A stretch of 50,889 nt of DNA from Pseudomonas syringae pv. cilantro (GTDB lineage: Bacteria > Pseudomonadota > Gammaproteobacteria > Pseudomonadales > Pseudomonadaceae): positions 17,165 to 68,053 of the forward strand of contig NZ_LGLN01000066.1 of NCBI RefSeq assembly GCF_001293775.1, in the 5' to 3' direction. Every line of letters starts with the position of its first letter. Position 1 is the first letter of the stretch. Position numbers and translations under genes: made by a program. The notes beneath the pieces were generated by a model. It was given only the letters and a program-made list of their open reading frames with translations. It did no database searches and had not been told where the DNA came from. Positions 26,163 to 37,446 of the stretch are shown here, piece by piece.

Positions 26163-27323
26163 ATGCAATTCAAGCCAGCTGTTACCGTTCTGGTCACTGC
26201 CGTCGCCCTGGCCACCCTGCTCAGTGGCTGTAGCAAGAAAGAACAGGCGGCCCCGCCTGCGCAAACCCCTCAGGTCGGTGTCGTTACTCTCAAAGCGCAG
26301 CCTTACACCCTGACGACCGAGTTGCCGGGCCGGACCACCGCATTCCGCGTGGCCGAGGTCCGCCCTCAGGTCAATGGCATCATTCTCAAGCGTCTGTTTA
26401 CCGAAGGCGGCGACGTCAAGGTCGGTCAGCAGCTGTATCAGATCGACCCTGCTATCTATGAAGCCAGTGCCAACAGCGCCAAAGCGACCTTGCAGTCGGC
26501 CAAATCGATGTCCGATCGCTACAAGCAACTGGTCAGCGAACAAGCAGTCAGTCGTCAGGAATACGACACCGCACTGGCCTCGACCATGGAAGCTCAGGCA
26601 GCCTTGCAGACCGCTCAGATCAACCTGCGTTTTACCAAGGTGCTGGCGCCGATTTCCGGCCGTATCGGTCGCTCTGCGGTGACCGAAGGCGCACTGGTAA
26701 GCAGCGCTCAGACCGACGCAATGGCGACCATTCAGCAACTCGATCCGATCTACGTGGACGTGGTGCAGTCATCCGCTGACATGCTCAAGCTGCGCAATGA
26801 CCTGGACAGCGGCAAGCTGCAGAAGTCAGGCGACAACTCGGCCAAGGTCAAGCTGACGCTGGAAGACAACAGTACCTACGCACAGGAAGGCAAGCTGGAG
26901 TTCTCCGAAGTCTCGGTTGATCAGACCACCGGCTCCGTGACCCTGCGCGCCGTGTTCCCGAACCCTGAACACCGTCTGCTGCCTGGCATGTTCGTTCATG
27001 CGCAATTACAGGCGGGCGTCAATTCGAAGGCCATTCTGGCACCGCAACAGGGCGTGACGCGCGACCTGAAAGGCACACCGACCGCCATGGTGGTCAATCA
27101 GGACAACAAGGTCGAGATGCGCACGCTGGTCGCCAATCGCACCGTGGGCAGCGACTGGCTGATCGAAGACGGCCTTAAAGAAGGTGATCGCGTCATCACT
27201 GAAGGCCTGCAATACGTCAAACCAGGTGCAGAAGTGAAAGTCGCCGAAGCGACCAACGTTAAAGGAGCAAACCCGGCGCCTGCCCCGGCCACTGATAAAG
27301 CCGCAGGCAGCAAAGGGGAGTAA
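26163..27323 (+). CDS. mexA: RND efflux periplasmic adaptor MexA
   Basis: Membrane-fusion protein of the MexAB-OprM tripartite pump, 386 residues. A lipoprotein signal with lipobox LLSGC places the lipidated Cys at residue 23, anchoring it to the inner membrane. The lipoyl/hairpin region (VNGIILKRLFTEGGDVKVGQQLYQID, then a coiled coil to about 165) and beta-barrel (FTKVLAPISGRIGRSAVTEGALVS) follow family order. It is first in the operon; mexB starts 3 bp after its stop. Controlled by the PmeR operator upstream. Confidence 0.94.
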   Translation: MQFKPAVTVLVTAVALATLLSGCSKKEQAAPPAQTPQVGVVTLKAQPYTLTTELPGRTTAFRVAEVRPQVNGIILKRLFTEGGDVKVGQQLYQIDPAIYEASANSAKATLQSAKSMSDRYKQLVSEQAVSRQEYDTALASTMEAQAALQTAQINLRFTKVLAPISGRIGRSAVTEGALVSSAQTDAMATIQQLDPIYVDVVQSSADMLKLRNDLDSGKLQKSGDNSAKVKLTLEDNSTYAQEGKLEFSEVSVDQTTGSVTLRAVFPNPEHRLLPGMFVHAQLQAGVNSKAILAPQQGVTRDLKGTPTAMVVNQDNKVEMRTLVANRTVGSDWLIEDGLKEGDRVITEGLQYVKPGAEVKVAEATNVKGANPAPAPATDKAAGSKGE

Positions 27324-27326
27324 CCC

Positions 27327-30300
27327 ATGTCGAAATTTTTTATTGATCGACCCATTTTCGCCTGGGTTATTGCCCTCGTGATCATGCTGGTCGGTGCGCT
27401 GTCTATTTCCAGCCTGCCGATCAACCAGTACCCGAGCATCGCACCGCCTGCCATCGGCATTCAGGTGACTTACCCGGGTGCCTCTGCACAGACCGTGCAG
27501 GATACCGTGGTGCAGGTCATCGAGCAGCAGCTCAATGGTATCGATAACCTGCGTTATGTGAGTTCGGAAAGTAACTCCGACGGCAGCATGACCATTACCG
27601 CGACCTTCGATCAGGGCACCAACCCGGATACGGCGCAGGTTCAGGTACAGAACAAGCTCAACCTGGCCACCCCGCTGCTGCCGCAAGAAGTGCAGCAGCA
27701 GGGTATCCGCGTGACCAAGGCGGTGAAGAACTTCCTGATGGTGATCGGCCTGGTATCTGAAGACGGCAGCATGGGCAAGGAAGACCTGGCCAACTATATT
27801 GTGTCGAACATGCAGGACCCGATCTCGCGGACCTCCGGTGTGGGTGACTTCCAGGTGTTCGGTTCGCAGTACGCCATGCGCATCTGGCTCGACCCGGCCA
27901 AGCTGAACAACTTCCAGCTGACCCCGGTGGACGTGCGAGACGCGATCACTGCACAGAACGTGCAGGTGTCTTCCGGTCAGTTGGGCGGCCTGCCGTCAAT
28001 CAGCGGTCAGCAGTTGAACGCCACGATCATCGGCAAGACCCGTCTGCAGACGGCTGAGCAATTCGGCAATATCTTCCTCAAGGTCAACACTGACGGCTCG
28101 CAGGTTCGCCTCAAAGACGTCGCCACCGTTGGCCTTGGCGCAGAGAACTACAGCACCGACTCGCAGTTCGACGGCAAACCGGCTTCCGGTCTGGCGATCA
28201 AGCTCGCGACCGGCGCCAACGCGCTGGATACGGCCAAGGCGATCCGTGCGACCGTTTCGTCGCTGGAGCCGTTTTTCCCGCCTGGCATGAAAGTGGTTTA
28301 CCCGTATGACACGACCCCGGTCGTGAGCGAATCGATCAACGGCGTGGTTCACACCCTTATCGAAGCCATCGTGCTGGTGTTCCTGGTGATGTACCTGTTC
28401 CTGCAGAACTTCCGCGCGACCGTCATTACGACCATGACCGTTCCGGTGGTATTGCTGGGTACGTTCGGCATCCTCGCGGCCTTCGGTTTCACCATCAACA
28501 CCCTGACCATGTTCGGTATGGTGCTGGCCATCGGCTTGCTGGTGGACGATGCGATTGTGGTGGTGGAAAACGTCGAGCGGGTCATGGAGGAAGAAAAGCT
28601 CTCTCCGCGTGACGCCACGATCAAATCCATGACACAGATTCAGGGCGCGCTGGTCGGTATTGCGCTGGTGCTGTCGGCGGTGCTGTTGCCGATGGCGTTC
28701 TTCGGCGGTTCCACCGGGGTGATCTACAAACAGTTCTCGATCACCATCGTCTCGGCCATGGCCTTGTCGGTCGTGGTTGCGCTGATCTTCACCCCGGCGC
28801 TGTGCGCCACCATGCTCAAGCCCATCGACGAGAAAACGCACGGCCAGCCCAAGCGTGGCTTCTTCGGCTGGTTCAACCGCACCTTCGACCGCAGCGTTCT
28901 GAGCTACGAGCGCGGCGTCGGCAACATGCTCAAGTACAAGTGGCCCGCGTATCTGGGTTACATCCTGATCTGCGCGGGCATGGTCTTCATGTTCATGCGC
29001 ATCCCCGCAGCGTTCCTGCCGGAAGAAGATCAGGGCGTTATCTTCGCGCAGATCCAGACCCCGGCCGGCTCCTCGACCGAGCGCACACAGGAAGTCATCG
29101 ACAACATGCGTGACTACCTGCTGACCAAGGAAAGCGGCGCAGTGAAGTCGGTGTTCTCGGTCAACGGCTTCAACTTTGCGGGCCGCGGTCAGAGCTCGGC
29201 GATTGCATTCGTCATGCTCAAACCGTGGGAAGAGCGTGACGCCGACAACAGCGTCTTCAAACTGGCCGAGCGCGCTCAGGGCTACTTCTTCAGCCTGCGC
29301 GACGCGATGGTGTTCGCCATCGTGCCGCCGTCGGTACTGGAGCTGGGTAACGCAACAGGCTTCGACGTTTACCTGCAAGATCAGGGCGGCGTCGGTCACG
29401 AGAAACTGATGGAAGCGCGTAACCAGTTCCTCGGCATGGCGGCGCAGAGCAAGATTCTGGCAGGCGTACGTCCGAACGGGCTGAACGACGAACCGCAATA
29501 TCAGCTGCTCATCGACGACGAACGCGCCAGCGCGCTGGGTATCACCCTGTCGGACATCAACAACACACTGTCCATCGCGTTGGGTGGCAGCTACGTCAAT
29601 GACTTCATCGACCGTGGCCGTGTGAAGAAGGTGTACATCCAGGGTGACGCAGGCGCTCGTATGACGCCTGAAGACCTGAAGAAATGGTACGTGCGCAACA
29701 GCTCGGGCGAAATGGTGCCGTTCTCGGCTTTCGCCAGTGGCAAGTGGTACTACGGTTCGCCAAAACTGTCGCGTTACAACGGCGTGGCGGCTGAGGAAAT
29801 TCTCGGTACTCCGGCACCGGGCTACAGCAGCGGCGATGCAATGGCCGAAGTTGAAGCGCTGGCCAAGAAACTGCCGCAAGGCATCGGCATCTCCTGGACC
29901 GGTCTGTCCTACGAGGAGCGTCTGTCCGGTTCGCAGGCCCCTGCCCTCTACGCCCTGTCGTTGCTGGTGGTGTTCCTGTGTCTGGCAGCGCTGTATGAAA
30001 GCTGGTCGATTCCGATCGCGGTCATCCTCGTGGTGCCGCTGGGGGTTATCGGTGCGCTGATGGCAACCAGCCTGCGCGGACTGTCCAACGACGTGTTCTT
30101 CCAGGTCGGGCTGCTGGTGACGGTAGGCCTGGCGGCGAAAAACGCCATTCTGATCGTCGAGTTCGCCAAAGAGCTGCATGAACAGGGCAAGAGCCTTGCC
30201 GATGCAGCCATCGAAGCGTGCCGCATGCGTCTGCGCCCGATCATCATGACGTCCATGGCGTTCATCCTCGGCGTTGTGCCGCTGGCGATTTCGTCGGGCG

Positions 30301-30461
30301 CAGGCTCGGGCAGTCAGCATTCGATCGGTACCGGCGTAATTGGCGGTATGATCACGGCGGTTATTCTGGCGATCTTCTGGGTGCCCCTGTTCTTTGTCTC
30401 GGTTTCAGGGCTGTTCAAGGGCAAGCAGAAACATATTTCACACGATGAGGCTGGCCAATGA
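27327..30461 (+). CDS. mexB: RND multidrug efflux transporter MexB
   Basis: Inner-membrane proton/drug antiporter of 1044 residues, the usual length. It begins [21 protein letters not shown] (TM1); the proton relay is visible as Asp407-Asp408 in [18 protein letters not shown] (TM4), and a second half begins with helix 7 near residue 540. Periplasmic porter loops fill the spaces between TM1-2 and TM7-8. It exports beta-lactams, dyes, phenolics and other compounds in the family. ATGA overlap with oprM (4 bp) indicates coupled translation. Ribosome-binding site GGGGAG lies 4-9 bases before the ATG. Confidence 0.96.
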   Translation: MSKFFIDRPIFAWVIALVIMLVGALSISSLPINQYPSIAPPAIGIQVTYPGASAQTVQDTVVQVIEQQLNGIDNLRYVSSESNSDGSMTITATFDQGTNPDTAQVQVQNKLNLATPLLPQEVQQQGIRVTKAVKNFLMVIGLVSEDGSMGKEDLANYIVSNMQDPISRTSGVGDFQVFGSQYAMRIWLDPAKLNNFQLTPVDVRDAITAQNVQVSSGQLGGLPSISGQQLNATIIGKTRLQTAEQFGNIFLKVNTDGSQVRLKDVATVGLGAENYSTDSQFDGKPASGLAIKLATGANALDTAKAIRATVSSLEPFFPPGMKVVYPYDTTPVVSESINGVVHTLIEAIVLVFLVMYLFLQNFRATVITTMTVPVVLLGTFGILAAFGFTINTLTMFGMVLAIGLLVDDAIVVVENVERVMEEEKLSPRDATIKSMTQIQGALVGIALVLSAVLLPMAFFGGSTGVIYKQFSITIVSAMALSVVVALIFTPALCATMLKPIDEKTHGQPKRGFFGWFNRTFDRSVLSYERGVGNMLKYKWPAYLGYILICAGMVFMFMRIPAAFLPEEDQGVIFAQIQTPAGSSTERTQEVIDNMRDYLLTKESGAVKSVFSVNGFNFAGRGQSSAIAFVMLKPWEERDADNSVFKLAERAQGYFFSLRDAMVFAIVPPSVLELGNATGFDVYLQDQGGVGHEKLMEARNQFLGMAAQSKILAGVRPNGLNDEPQYQLLIDDERASALGITLSDINNTLSIALGGSYVNDFIDRGRVKKVYIQGDAGARMTPEDLKKWYVRNSSGEMVPFSAFASGKWYYGSPKLSRYNGVAAEEILGTPAPGYSSGDAMAEVEALAKKLPQGIGISWTGLSYEERLSGSQAPALYALSLLVVFLCLAALYESWSIPIAVILVVPLGVIGALMATSLRGLSNDVFFQVGLLVTVGLAAKNAILIVEFAKELHEQGKSLADAAIEACRMRLRPIIMTSMAFILGVVPLAISSGAGSGSQHSIGTGVIGGMITAVILAIFWVPLFFVSVSGLFKGKQKHISHDEAGQ

Positions 30462-31918
30462 GCAAGTCATTGATCTCTCTGGCAGTTACCGCGTTCATAC
30501 TCGGCGGCTGCTCTTTGATCCCCGATTACAAGCAGCCGGAAGCCCCGGTCGCCGCCCAATATCCGCAAGGTCCGGCCTACACGCCGGCCGAGGCGGCCAA
30601 AATGGCCGCTGCGGAGCAAGGCTGGCGCCACTTCTTCAATGATCCGGCGTTGCAACAGTTGATCGAGACCGCACTGCTCAACAACCGTGACCTGCGGGTC
30701 GCAGCGTTGAACATCGACGCCTATCGCGCCCAGTACCGCATTCAGCGCGCGGACTTGTTCCCTGCTGTGTCCGCGACCGGCAGCGGCGCTCGCCAACGCG
30801 TGCCTGCCGATCAGTCGCAGACCGGTCAGTCTGCGATCACCAGCAGCTATTCGGCTACGCTGGGCGTCAGCGCCTATGAGCTGGACCTGTTCGGTCGAGT
30901 GCGCAGCCTCAGCGAACAGGCACTGGAAACCTACTTCGCCACGGAAGAAGCGCGTCGCGCCACCCAGATCAGTCTGGTGGCCAACGTTGCCAATGCCTAC
31001 ATGACGTGGCAGGCCGACAAGGAACTGCTCAAGCTGACGCAGGACACCCTCAAGACCTACGAAGAAAGCTTCCGCCTGACTTCGCGCAGCAATGAAGTCG
31101 GTGTTTCTTCGGCGCTGGACTTGAGCCAGTCGCGCACTGCTGTCGAAAGCGCCCGCGCCAGACTGGCCCAGTACCAGCGTCTGGTCGCTCAAGACCAGAA
31201 CAGCCTGGTGCTGTTGCTCGGCACCGGCCTGCCGGACAACCTGCCGGCCAGCCAACTGCTGGATTCCGACATGCTGACCGAAATGCCGGCCGGGCTGCCG
31301 TCCGACCTGTTGCAGCGTCGTCCGGACATTCTGCAAGCCGAGCACACGCTCAAGGCTGCCAACGCCAACATCGGCGCGGCGCGTGCAGCGTTCTTCCCGA
31401 GCATCAGCCTGACCGCCAGTGCCGGGACCGGCAGCACCGAGCTGTCCGGCCTGTTCAAGGGTGGTTCGGGAACCTGGCTGTTCCAGCCGAGCATCAACAT
31501 CCCGATCTTCAACGCTGGCAGCCTGCGCGCCAGCCTGGATTACTCGAAGATCCAGAAAGAAATCAGCGTCGCCAACTACGAGAAGGCTATTCAGACGGCA
31601 TTCCAGGAAGTGTCCGACGGCCTGGCTTCGCGCAAGACCTACGACGAGCAGCTCCAGGCACAGCGTGACTTTGTCACCGCCAACCAGGATTACTACCGTC
31701 TGGCCGAGCGTCGCTACCGGATCGGCATCGACAGCAACCTGACCTTCCTCGACGCCCAGCGCTCGCTGTTCAGCGCGCAACAAACGCTGATCACTGATCG
31801 CCTGTCGCAGCTCACCAGCGAGGTCAACCTGTACAAGGCCCTCGGCGGCGGCTGGTATGAAAGAACCGGGCAGACCGAAACCATCTCCAAAGAGAAACCT
31901 TCGGTGCAACTGTTCTAA
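30458..31918 (+). CDS. oprM: Outer-membrane efflux channel OprM
   Basis: TolC-family outer-membrane lipoprotein of 486 residues with lipobox LGGC (Cys18). Two repeated OEP halves are visible: the first around [22 protein letters not shown], the second around [20 protein letters not shown], each followed by long helices. It completes the pump as the exit duct. Its start overlaps the end of mexB by 4 bp. A near-perfect bidirectional terminator follows 40 bp after the stop. Confidence 0.95.
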   Translation: MSKSLISLAVTAFILGGCSLIPDYKQPEAPVAAQYPQGPAYTPAEAAKMAAAEQGWRHFFNDPALQQLIETALLNNRDLRVAALNIDAYRAQYRIQRADLFPAVSATGSGARQRVPADQSQTGQSAITSSYSATLGVSAYELDLFGRVRSLSEQALETYFATEEARRATQISLVANVANAYMTWQADKELLKLTQDTLKTYEESFRLTSRSNEVGVSSALDLSQSRTAVESARARLAQYQRLVAQDQNSLVLLLGTGLPDNLPASQLLDSDMLTEMPAGLPSDLLQRRPDILQAEHTLKAANANIGAARAAFFPSISLTASAGTGSTELSGLFKGGSGTWLFQPSINIPIFNAGSLRASLDYSKIQKEISVANYEKAIQTAFQEVSDGLASRKTYDEQLQAQRDFVTANQDYYRLAERRYRIGIDSNLTFLDAQRSLFSAQQTLITDRLSQLTSEVNLYKALGGGWYERTGQTETISKEKPSVQLF

Positions 31919-31956
31919 AGGCAGTGTTCTAATCGCACTGCGATGATTGCAACGCA

Positions 31957-31989
31957 TAAAAAACCCACCTGATCAGGTGGGTTTTTTTT
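31957..31989. terminator. Bidirectional terminator between oprM and pcaT
   Basis: Palindrome ACCCACCTGATCAGGTGGGT flanked by an A run on the left and eight T on the right. Serves oprM (+) and pcaT (-). Confidence 0.93.
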
Positions 31990-32008
31990 GACTGCAACAA
32001 ACCTGCGA

Positions 32009-33310
32009 TCAATGATCCTGATGCAGGTACTTCGGCTCTTTCGGCAGCCGCAGGCTGAACAGGAACGCGATCGCCATCATGACCGTCACGTACCAGTAAA
32101 AGCTGTTTTCCATCCCGGCGCTCTTGAGTTTCAAGGCGACCCACTCGGCCGAACCGCCAAACATCGCGTTGGCGACCGCATACGCCAGCCCTACACCCAG
32201 CGCACGCACCTGAGGCGGAAACATCTCGGCTTTGACCAGCCCGCTGATCGAGGTGTAGAAGCTGACAATCGCCAACGCCAGGGTGATCAGCACGAAGGCC
32301 ATGAACGGGTTGGTGGTGGTTTTCAGGGTCATCAGGATCGGCACCGTACACAGCGTACCCAGCGCGCCGAACAACAACATCGAATTACGTCGGCCGATAC
32401 GATCCGCAAGCATGCCGAAGAACGGCTGCATGCACATGTACAGGAACAGCGCGCCGGTCATGATGTAGCTGGCCGTCTTGGCTTCCATGCCGCCAGTGTT
32501 CACCAGATATTTCTGCATGTAGGTCGTGAAGGTATAGAAAATCAGCGAGCCACCGGCGGTGTAACCCAGCACCGTGATAAACGCAGCCGTGTGATTTCTG
32601 AACAGCGCCGTGATGCTGCCTGCGTCCTTGTCCTGACGGCTTTCGGCGGTGGTGGTTTCATTCAAGGTGCGCCGTAGCAGCAAGGCGATGACAGCGGCCG
32701 CCGCGCCGATCACGAACGGGATGCGCCAGCCGTAGTCGCGCAGCTCTTCGGTGGTGAGAAACTGCTGCAGGATGACCACGGTCAGCACAGCCAGCAACTG
32801 ACCGCCAATCAGCGTCACGTATTGGAACGAGGCGTAGAAACCGCGCTGGCCGCGCAACGCCACTTCACTCATGTACGTTGCCGTGGTGCCGTACTCGCCA
32901 CCCACCGACAAACCTTGAAGCAAACGCGCCATCAACAGCAGCGCCGGTGCCCAGGCACCAATCGATGCGTAGGTCGGCAGGCAGGCGATGATCAACGAAC
33001 CGGCACACATCATGGTGACCGAAATCAGCATCGAGTTCTTGCGGCCGTGCTTGTCCGCCACGCGACCAAACAGCCAGCCGCCAATCGGGCGCATCAGAAA
33101 ACCTGCAGCAAACACGCCTGCGGTATTGAGCAACTGAACGGTCGGATCATCGGAAGGAAAGAAAGCGGGCGCGAAATAGATCGCACAGAAGGCGTAGATA
33201 TAAAAGTCGAACCATTCGACGAGGTTCCCGGAAGACGCGCCGACGATCGCGAAAATTCTTTTGCTTCGCTCCTCGCCCGTGTAGTGCGGTGCTTTTGCTG
33301 TTGTCGTCAT
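32009..33310 (-). CDS. pcaT: MHS-family dicarboxylate/beta-ketoadipate transporter PcaT
   Basis: A 433-residue MHS-family proton symporter close to KgtP ([62 protein letters not shown]). Its place next to pcaF, as in other pseudomonads, marks it as PcaT, the beta-ketoadipate or dicarboxylate uptake protein. ATG 33310 has GGGGAAA about 4-10 bases upstream; the open frame to 33346 is not needed. A 216-bp gap separates it from pcaF, so it probably has its own promoter. It is a paralogue of the transporter at 18497. Confidence 0.85.
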   Translation of the reverse strand: MTTTAKAPHYTGEERSKRIFAIVGASSGNLVEWFDFYIYAFCAIYFAPAFFPSDDPTVQLLNTAGVFAAGFLMRPIGGWLFGRVADKHGRKNSMLISVTMMCAGSLIIACLPTYASIGAWAPALLLMARLLQGLSVGGEYGTTATYMSEVALRGQRGFYASFQYVTLIGGQLLAVLTVVILQQFLTTEELRDYGWRIPFVIGAAAAVIALLLRRTLNETTTAESRQDKDAGSITALFRNHTAAFITVLGYTAGGSLIFYTFTTYMQKYLVNTGGMEAKTASYIMTGALFLYMCMQPFFGMLADRIGRRNSMLLFGALGTLCTVPILMTLKTTTNPFMAFVLITLALAIVSFYTSISGLVKAEMFPPQVRALGVGLAYAVANAMFGGSAEWVALKLKSAGMENSFYWYVTVMMAIAFLFSLRLPKEPKYLHQDH

Positions 33311-33433
33311 TGTTTTCCCCAAAGCAGAACTTTCCATAAGCAACAATCTGTAACACTGTCTTTAATCGAGCACAATCACTCAGGCCAATTCAGCCAAAAC
33401 CACCCGGCGGGCATCTGTACTCAAATCGCACAA

Positions 33434-33487
33434 CAACCCGGATCACTCGCCTGTCTTTTCGTGGAGACGGACGGATGAACCGGGTTG
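33434..33487. repeat. Long-range inverted repeat in the pcaF-pcaT gap
   Basis: CAACCCGG (33434-33441) and CCGGGTTG (33480-33487) are perfect 8-bp arms with a 38-nt spacer that itself holds GTCT/AGAC. It may be a 3'-end structure for pcaF. An adjacent AATCGCACAA (about 33425-33434) resembles half of a PcaR site; low certainty. Confidence 0.4.
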
Positions 33488-33526
33488 CTGAACAACGGGT
33501 TGGGAAGCGCCTTGAAGCAGAAAAGC

Positions 33527-34726
33527 TTAACGCTCGATGGCCAGCGCCAGGCCCTGCCCTACGCCCACGCACATGGTCGCCAGGCCTTTGCGCCCGCCGG
33601 TTTTTTCCAAATGGTGCAGCGCCGTCAGGACCAGCCGTGCGCCGCTCATGCCCAGCGGGTGTCCGAGTGCAATCGCGCCGCCATTGGGGTTGACCTGTGG
33701 CGCATCGTCCGCCAGACCCAGCTCGCGCAAGACCGCCAGGCCCTGGCTGGCGAAGGCCTCGTTGAGCTCGATAACGTCGAAATCGGTAACCGCGATGCCC
33801 AGCCGCTCGACCAGTTTGCGCACCGCGGGCACAGGGCCGATGCCCATCACCCGTGGCTCGACGGCTGCGCTGGCCATGCCCAATACGCGAGCGCGAGGGG
33901 CCAGGCCATGCTTTTTGACCGCTTCGGCCGACGCCAGAATCAGCGCCGCCGCACCGTCGTTGACGCCTGACGCATTGCCAGCCGTCACGGTCTGGTCCGC
34001 GCCGTTGACCGGCTTGAGTTTGCTTAGGGTTTCCAGGCGGGTATCGGCGCGCGGGTGTTCGTCCTTGTCCACAATGGTCTCACCCTTCTTGTGCGCGACC
34101 CGCACCGGTACGATTTCTTCCTCGAAAAAGCCTGCCGCCTGGGCAACGGCGGCGCGTTGCTGGCTGCGCAGCGCAAAAGCGTCCTGATCGGCCCGCGAAA
34201 TTTTGAAGTCAGTGGCGACGTTGTCGCCGGTCTCGGGCATGGAGTCCACGCCATACAGCGCTTTCATGGCCGGGTTGACGAAACGCCAGCCGATGGTGGT
34301 GTCTTCCAGCTTCATGTTGCGCGAAAACGCCGCATCGGCCTTGCCCATCACGAACGGCGCACGCGACATCGACTCGACGCCACCGGCAATCGCCAGCTCC
34401 ATCTCGCCTGACGCAATGGCCCGGAATGCAGTACCGATGGCATCCATTCCAGACGCGCACAAACGATTGAGGGTGACGCCCGGCACGCTTTTCGGCAGCC
34501 CGGCGAGCAAGGCCGCCATACGCGCGACGTTACGGTTGTCCTCACCGGCCTGATTGGCGCAACCGAGGAACACTTCATCAACCTCTTCCCAATTGACGGT
34601 GGGGTTGCGCTCCATCAAGGCCTTGATCGGTATGGCGGCCAGGTCGTCAGCACGCACCGTGGACAACCCACCGCCGAAACGGCCGATCGGCGTGCGAATC
34701 GCATCGCAAATAAAGACGTCACGCAT
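33527..34726 (-). CDS. pcaF: 3-oxoadipyl-CoA/beta-ketoadipyl-CoA thiolase PcaF
   Basis: Last step of the beta-ketoadipate pathway: cleaves 3-oxoadipyl-CoA with CoA into succinyl-CoA and acetyl-CoA. A 399-residue thiolase with the nucleophile Cys90 in [28 protein letters not shown], the His in [12 protein letters not shown] and the second Cys in [15 protein letters not shown] 34726 overlaps the pcaJ stop as TGATG and has AGGAG seven bases upstream; a GTG three bases earlier (34729) is less well placed. Confidence 0.93.
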   Translation of the reverse strand: MRDVFICDAIRTPIGRFGGGLSTVRADDLAAIPIKALMERNPTVNWEEVDEVFLGCANQAGEDNRNVARMAALLAGLPKSVPGVTLNRLCASGMDAIGTAFRAIASGEMELAIAGGVESMSRAPFVMGKADAAFSRNMKLEDTTIGWRFVNPAMKALYGVDSMPETGDNVATDFKISRADQDAFALRSQQRAAVAQAAGFFEEEIVPVRVAHKKGETIVDKDEHPRADTRLETLSKLKPVNGADQTVTAGNASGVNDGAAALILASAEAVKKHGLAPRARVLGMASAAVEPRVMGIGPVPAVRKLVERLGIAVTDFDVIELNEAFASQGLAVLRELGLADDAPQVNPNGGAIALGHPLGMSGARLVLTALHHLEKTGGRKGLATMCVGVGQGLALAIER

Positions 34727-35505
34727 CACGCTTCTCCTGCAACCTGACCATGGGCTGCGGCGGTCCGGGCTTCGAGATCGCGCAGTGCCGTCAGCTCGAC
34801 GTCAGTGGGTTCTTCCGAGACCACGACAGTGTCGGCAAAACGGATGTCCCAGCCCGTCGCGGCGATAACCTGCTCGCGGGTCACGCCAGGGTGCAGCGTG
34901 GTCACGACGAACTCATTGGTGTGCGCTTCCGGCTCCATGATGCACAAGTCAGTGATGATCCCCACCGGCCCGGCGCCCGGCAAGCCCAGACGCTTGCGCG
35001 AATCGCCGCCTTCGCCATGACCGACCGAGGTGATGAAATCCAGCTTGTTGACGAACGAACGTGCCGACTGCTTGAGAATGATCAGCACCGATTTCGCCGA
35101 ACCGGCGATTTCCGGCGCACCACCGGCACCCGGCAGACGCACTTTCGGGTGGTGATAATCGCCCACTACAGTGGTGTTGATATTGCCGAAACGGTCCACT
35201 TGCGCTGCGCCGAGAAAGCCGACGTCGACCCGACCGCCCTGCAGCCAGTAGCGGAAGATCTCGCTGGTGGAAACCACTGTGTCAGCGGTTTCCGCCAGTT
35301 CGCCATCACCAATCGACAGCGGCAAAACGGTGGGTTTGGCACCAATCGGCCCGGATTCGTAGATCAGTACGACGTCGGGCGACGACGTCAGGCGTGCCAG
35401 GTTCGCCGCCTTGGAAGGCAGGCCGATGCCGACAAAGCACACCGAGCCGTTGCGCAAACGACGGGCAGCGGCGACGGTCATCATTTCACTGGTGGAGTAA
35501 GTCAT
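34726..35505 (-). CDS. pcaJ: 3-oxoadipate CoA-transferase subunit B (PcaJ/CatJ type)
   Basis: Beta subunit of succinyl-CoA:3-oxoadipate CoA-transferase, which activates beta-ketoadipate. The catalytic glutamate is Glu50 in [12 protein letters not shown]. At 259 residues it matches CatJ of P. knackmussii rather than the shorter classical PcaJ (about 213). ATG 35505 overlaps the pcaI stop as TAATG, with GGAGG upstream. Its own stop overlaps the pcaF start. [20 protein letters not shown] and [14 protein letters not shown] are further family segments. Confidence 0.88.
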   Translation of the reverse strand: MTYSTSEMMTVAAARRLRNGSVCFVGIGLPSKAANLARLTSSPDVVLIYESGPIGAKPTVLPLSIGDGELAETADTVVSTSEIFRYWLQGGRVDVGFLGAAQVDRFGNINTTVVGDYHHPKVRLPGAGGAPEIAGSAKSVLIILKQSARSFVNKLDFITSVGHGEGGDSRKRLGLPGAGPVGIITDLCIMEPEAHTNEFVVTTLHPGVTREQVIAATGWDIRFADTVVVSEEPTDVELTALRDLEARTAAAHGQVAGEA

Positions 35506-36362
35506 TAGTTGGCCTCCGAAGCGCGAGCCAGCTTGCTCTGGAATTCGCTGAAATCTGCTGTGCCGTGAATGTATTCGTCGATCCACGCCGTGAAGGTTTC
35601 GCGGTCGCGAGCAATCGGGTCCCACGCCTGATAAAACGGGTTGTCCCGCTCGTAGTAGCCATGCGCATAGGACGGATGCGCGCCGCCGGGCACCAGACAC
35701 ACCGCGCTCAACGCCCAGGTCGGCAACACGCAGGAGTTCATCGGTGCCTTGAGGTCATCGACTATCTCTTCCACGGTCACGATGCAGCGTTTAGCAGCCA
35801 GTGCGGCCTCTTTCTGCGCGCCAAGAATGCCCCACAGCAAAACGTTGCCTTTGCGGTCGGCCTTCTGCGCGTGAATCACCGTGACGTCGGGGCGAACCGA
35901 CGGCACGGCAGCCAGCACTTCCCCGGTAAACGGGCAGGTGACAGTCTTGATCAGCGGGTTGACCTTGGGCAAATCGGAACCGGCATACGCACGCAGCACC
36001 GCAAACGGCAGACCTGAGGCACCGGCGACATACGCGTTGGCGAGGTCGGCATGGCTGTGCTCTTCGATTTCCATCGCGCGCGGCCACTGTTTTTCGACAG
36101 CATCGCGCAGACGGTGCAGGGAGCCGACGCCAGGGTTGCCGCCCCACGAGAAAATCAGACGTTTCGCACACCCTGCGCCTATCAACTGGTCGTAGATAAG
36201 GTCGGGCGTCATGCGTACCAGAGTCAGGTCTTTCTTACCCTGACGAATGATTTCATGGCCCGCAGCCGTGGGGATCAAATGGGTGAAGCCTTCAAGCGCA
36301 ACGGTGTCGCCATCGTTGACCAGTTGCTTCACCGCATCGCGTAGAGAAAGAATATCTGCCAT
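35505..36362 (-). CDS. pcaI: 3-oxoadipate CoA-transferase subunit A (PcaI/CatI type)
   Basis: Alpha subunit of the same CoA-transferase, 285 residues, again the CatI/GctA size rather than PcaI (about 231). GDTVALEGFTHLIPTAAGHEIIRQ at the N-terminus and RMTPDLIYDQLIGAGCAKRLIFS are typical of CoA-transferase family I. ATG 36362 has GGAG nine bases upstream; the upstream ATG options at 36392 lack one. First gene of the pcaIJF run, expressed from a promoter in the 158-bp gap after pcaR that has PcaR-like sites. Confidence 0.88.
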   Translation of the reverse strand: MADILSLRDAVKQLVNDGDTVALEGFTHLIPTAAGHEIIRQGKKDLTLVRMTPDLIYDQLIGAGCAKRLIFSWGGNPGVGSLHRLRDAVEKQWPRAMEIEEHSHADLANAYVAGASGLPFAVLRAYAGSDLPKVNPLIKTVTCPFTGEVLAAVPSVRPDVTVIHAQKADRKGNVLLWGILGAQKEAALAAKRCIVTVEEIVDDLKAPMNSCVLPTWALSAVCLVPGGAHPSYAHGYYERDNPFYQAWDPIARDRETFTAWIDEYIHGTADFSEFQSKLARASEAN

Positions 36363-36458
36363 GAGGTGCTCCGAACCCAACATCACGTTCAAGGATCAGC
36401 GCGAAGACCTGCGCCGGAATGAAAATGAGGTTATGCCTGAGCCACACGGCAAACAATC

Positions 36459-36489
36459 CGATAATCGACTAACCGTTCGGTAACCGAAC
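36459..36489 (-). promoter_or_regulatory. PcaR-like operator sites upstream of pcaI
   Basis: CGATAATCG (36459-36467) matches the core of the known PcaR recognition sequence, and next to it lies the near-perfect palindrome GTTCGGTAACCGAAC (36475-36489; 7-bp arms around one base). They sit about 100-130 bp upstream of the pcaI start codon, in the pcaR-pcaI gap. Confidence 0.6.
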
Positions 36490-36520
36490 AAATTCACCTG
36501 CAACGAGGGCGCTCAATACA

Positions 36521-37363
36521 TCAGGTGAACAGCTGGGTACTCAAGTCCCGGCTGGCATCCAGCATGATTGGCAGAAAGCGCTGCTCCAGCTCGCTACGTG
36601 CCACACGCCCGGCACTGGTGCTGACATTCAGCGCGGCCAGCACCTGGCCCGACGCATCATAAACCGGGACGGCAATCGAGCGCAGCCCCTGCTCCAGTTC
36701 CTGATCAACGATACACCAGCCTTGTTGACGAACCAGTTGCAGGCATTCGAGCAAGGCTTCCGGCGTGCGAATGGTCCGGCTGGTCTTGGGCTGCAAATCA
36801 ACGTGGTCCAGATATTCCTGCAACGACACATCGTCCAGCGCAGCCAGCAGGATACGCCCCATGGACGTGCAATACGCCGGCAATCGGCCGCCGACCGAAA
36901 GGTCGACCGAGATCAGCCGCTGAGTGGTTGCCGAACGCGCGATATAAAGAATGTCGTTGCCTTCCAGCGTCGCCATGTTGCACGCCTCGTGCAGTTGATC
37001 GCTCATGCGGTCCAGATAAGGCTGCGACGACGTTGCCAGCGGCGTCGACGACAAATAGGCGTGACCGAGGGTCAGGACCTTGGGCAACAGCGAATACGTG
37101 CGTCCGTCAGTGGTCGCGTAACCCAGTTTGATCAATGTATGCAGGCAGCGCCGCACGGCTGCGCGCGGGATTTCGGTACGGTGGCTGATCTGCGCGATGG
37201 TCAGGTGCCGCTTGCGCTCCTGAAAGGCATGAATAACGGCAAGCCCGCGCGCCAGTGACGTCATGAAATCCGGGTCGCCGGTCAGCGCCTGGATGCGCTT
37301 GGCAGGCGATGCCACGATAGGCGGTGCCAATGAGGCAAAAGAATTACGCAGTTCATCATTCAT
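36521..37363 (-). CDS. pcaR: IclR-family activator of the beta-ketoadipate pathway PcaR
   Basis: An IclR-type regulator of 280 residues. The winged helix-turn-helix is at about 38-98 (LARGLAVIHAFQERKRHLTIAQIS, RAAVRRCLHTLIKLGYATTDG), followed by the effector domain (SMGRILLAALDD, WCIVDQELEQGLRSIAVPVYDASG). By family it binds beta-ketoadipate and activates the pca genes. ATG 37363 has GAGGG about eight bases upstream; a GTG two codons earlier (37369) is an alternative. PcaR-like sites flank it on both sides, consistent with autoregulation and pcaIJF activation. Confidence 0.92.
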   Translation of the reverse strand: MNDELRNSFASLAPPIVASPAKRIQALTGDPDFMTSLARGLAVIHAFQERKRHLTIAQISHRTEIPRAAVRRCLHTLIKLGYATTDGRTYSLLPKVLTLGHAYLSSTPLATSSQPYLDRMSDQLHEACNMATLEGNDILYIARSATTQRLISVDLSVGGRLPAYCTSMGRILLAALDDVSLQEYLDHVDLQPKTSRTIRTPEALLECLQLVRQQGWCIVDQELEQGLRSIAVPVYDASGQVLAALNVSTSAGRVARSELEQRFLPIMLDASRDLSTQLFT

Positions 37364-37401
37364 TGCCACACCCTCTGTAACACGTAATCAGGCCTTGTAA
37401 A

Positions 37402-37444
37402 CCGGGGGGTTCGGATGATTTTCAAGAATATCTGCGCCCCCCGG
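37402..37444. repeat. Inverted repeat CCGGGGGG/CCCCCCGG upstream of pcaR
   Basis: Perfect 8-bp arms at 37402-37409 and 37437-37444 with a 27-nt spacer, between the pcaR start and the PcaR-like box. In the pcaR mRNA leader this could form a strong GC hairpin. Confidence 0.5.
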
Positions 37445-37446
37445 CC

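Noticed and set aside
27996..30320. 774-residue open frame antisense to mexB
   Set aside because: Composition is Arg/His/Gln-rich from reading the complement of a GC-rich gene; no domain pattern, and mexB on the other strand is unmistakable.
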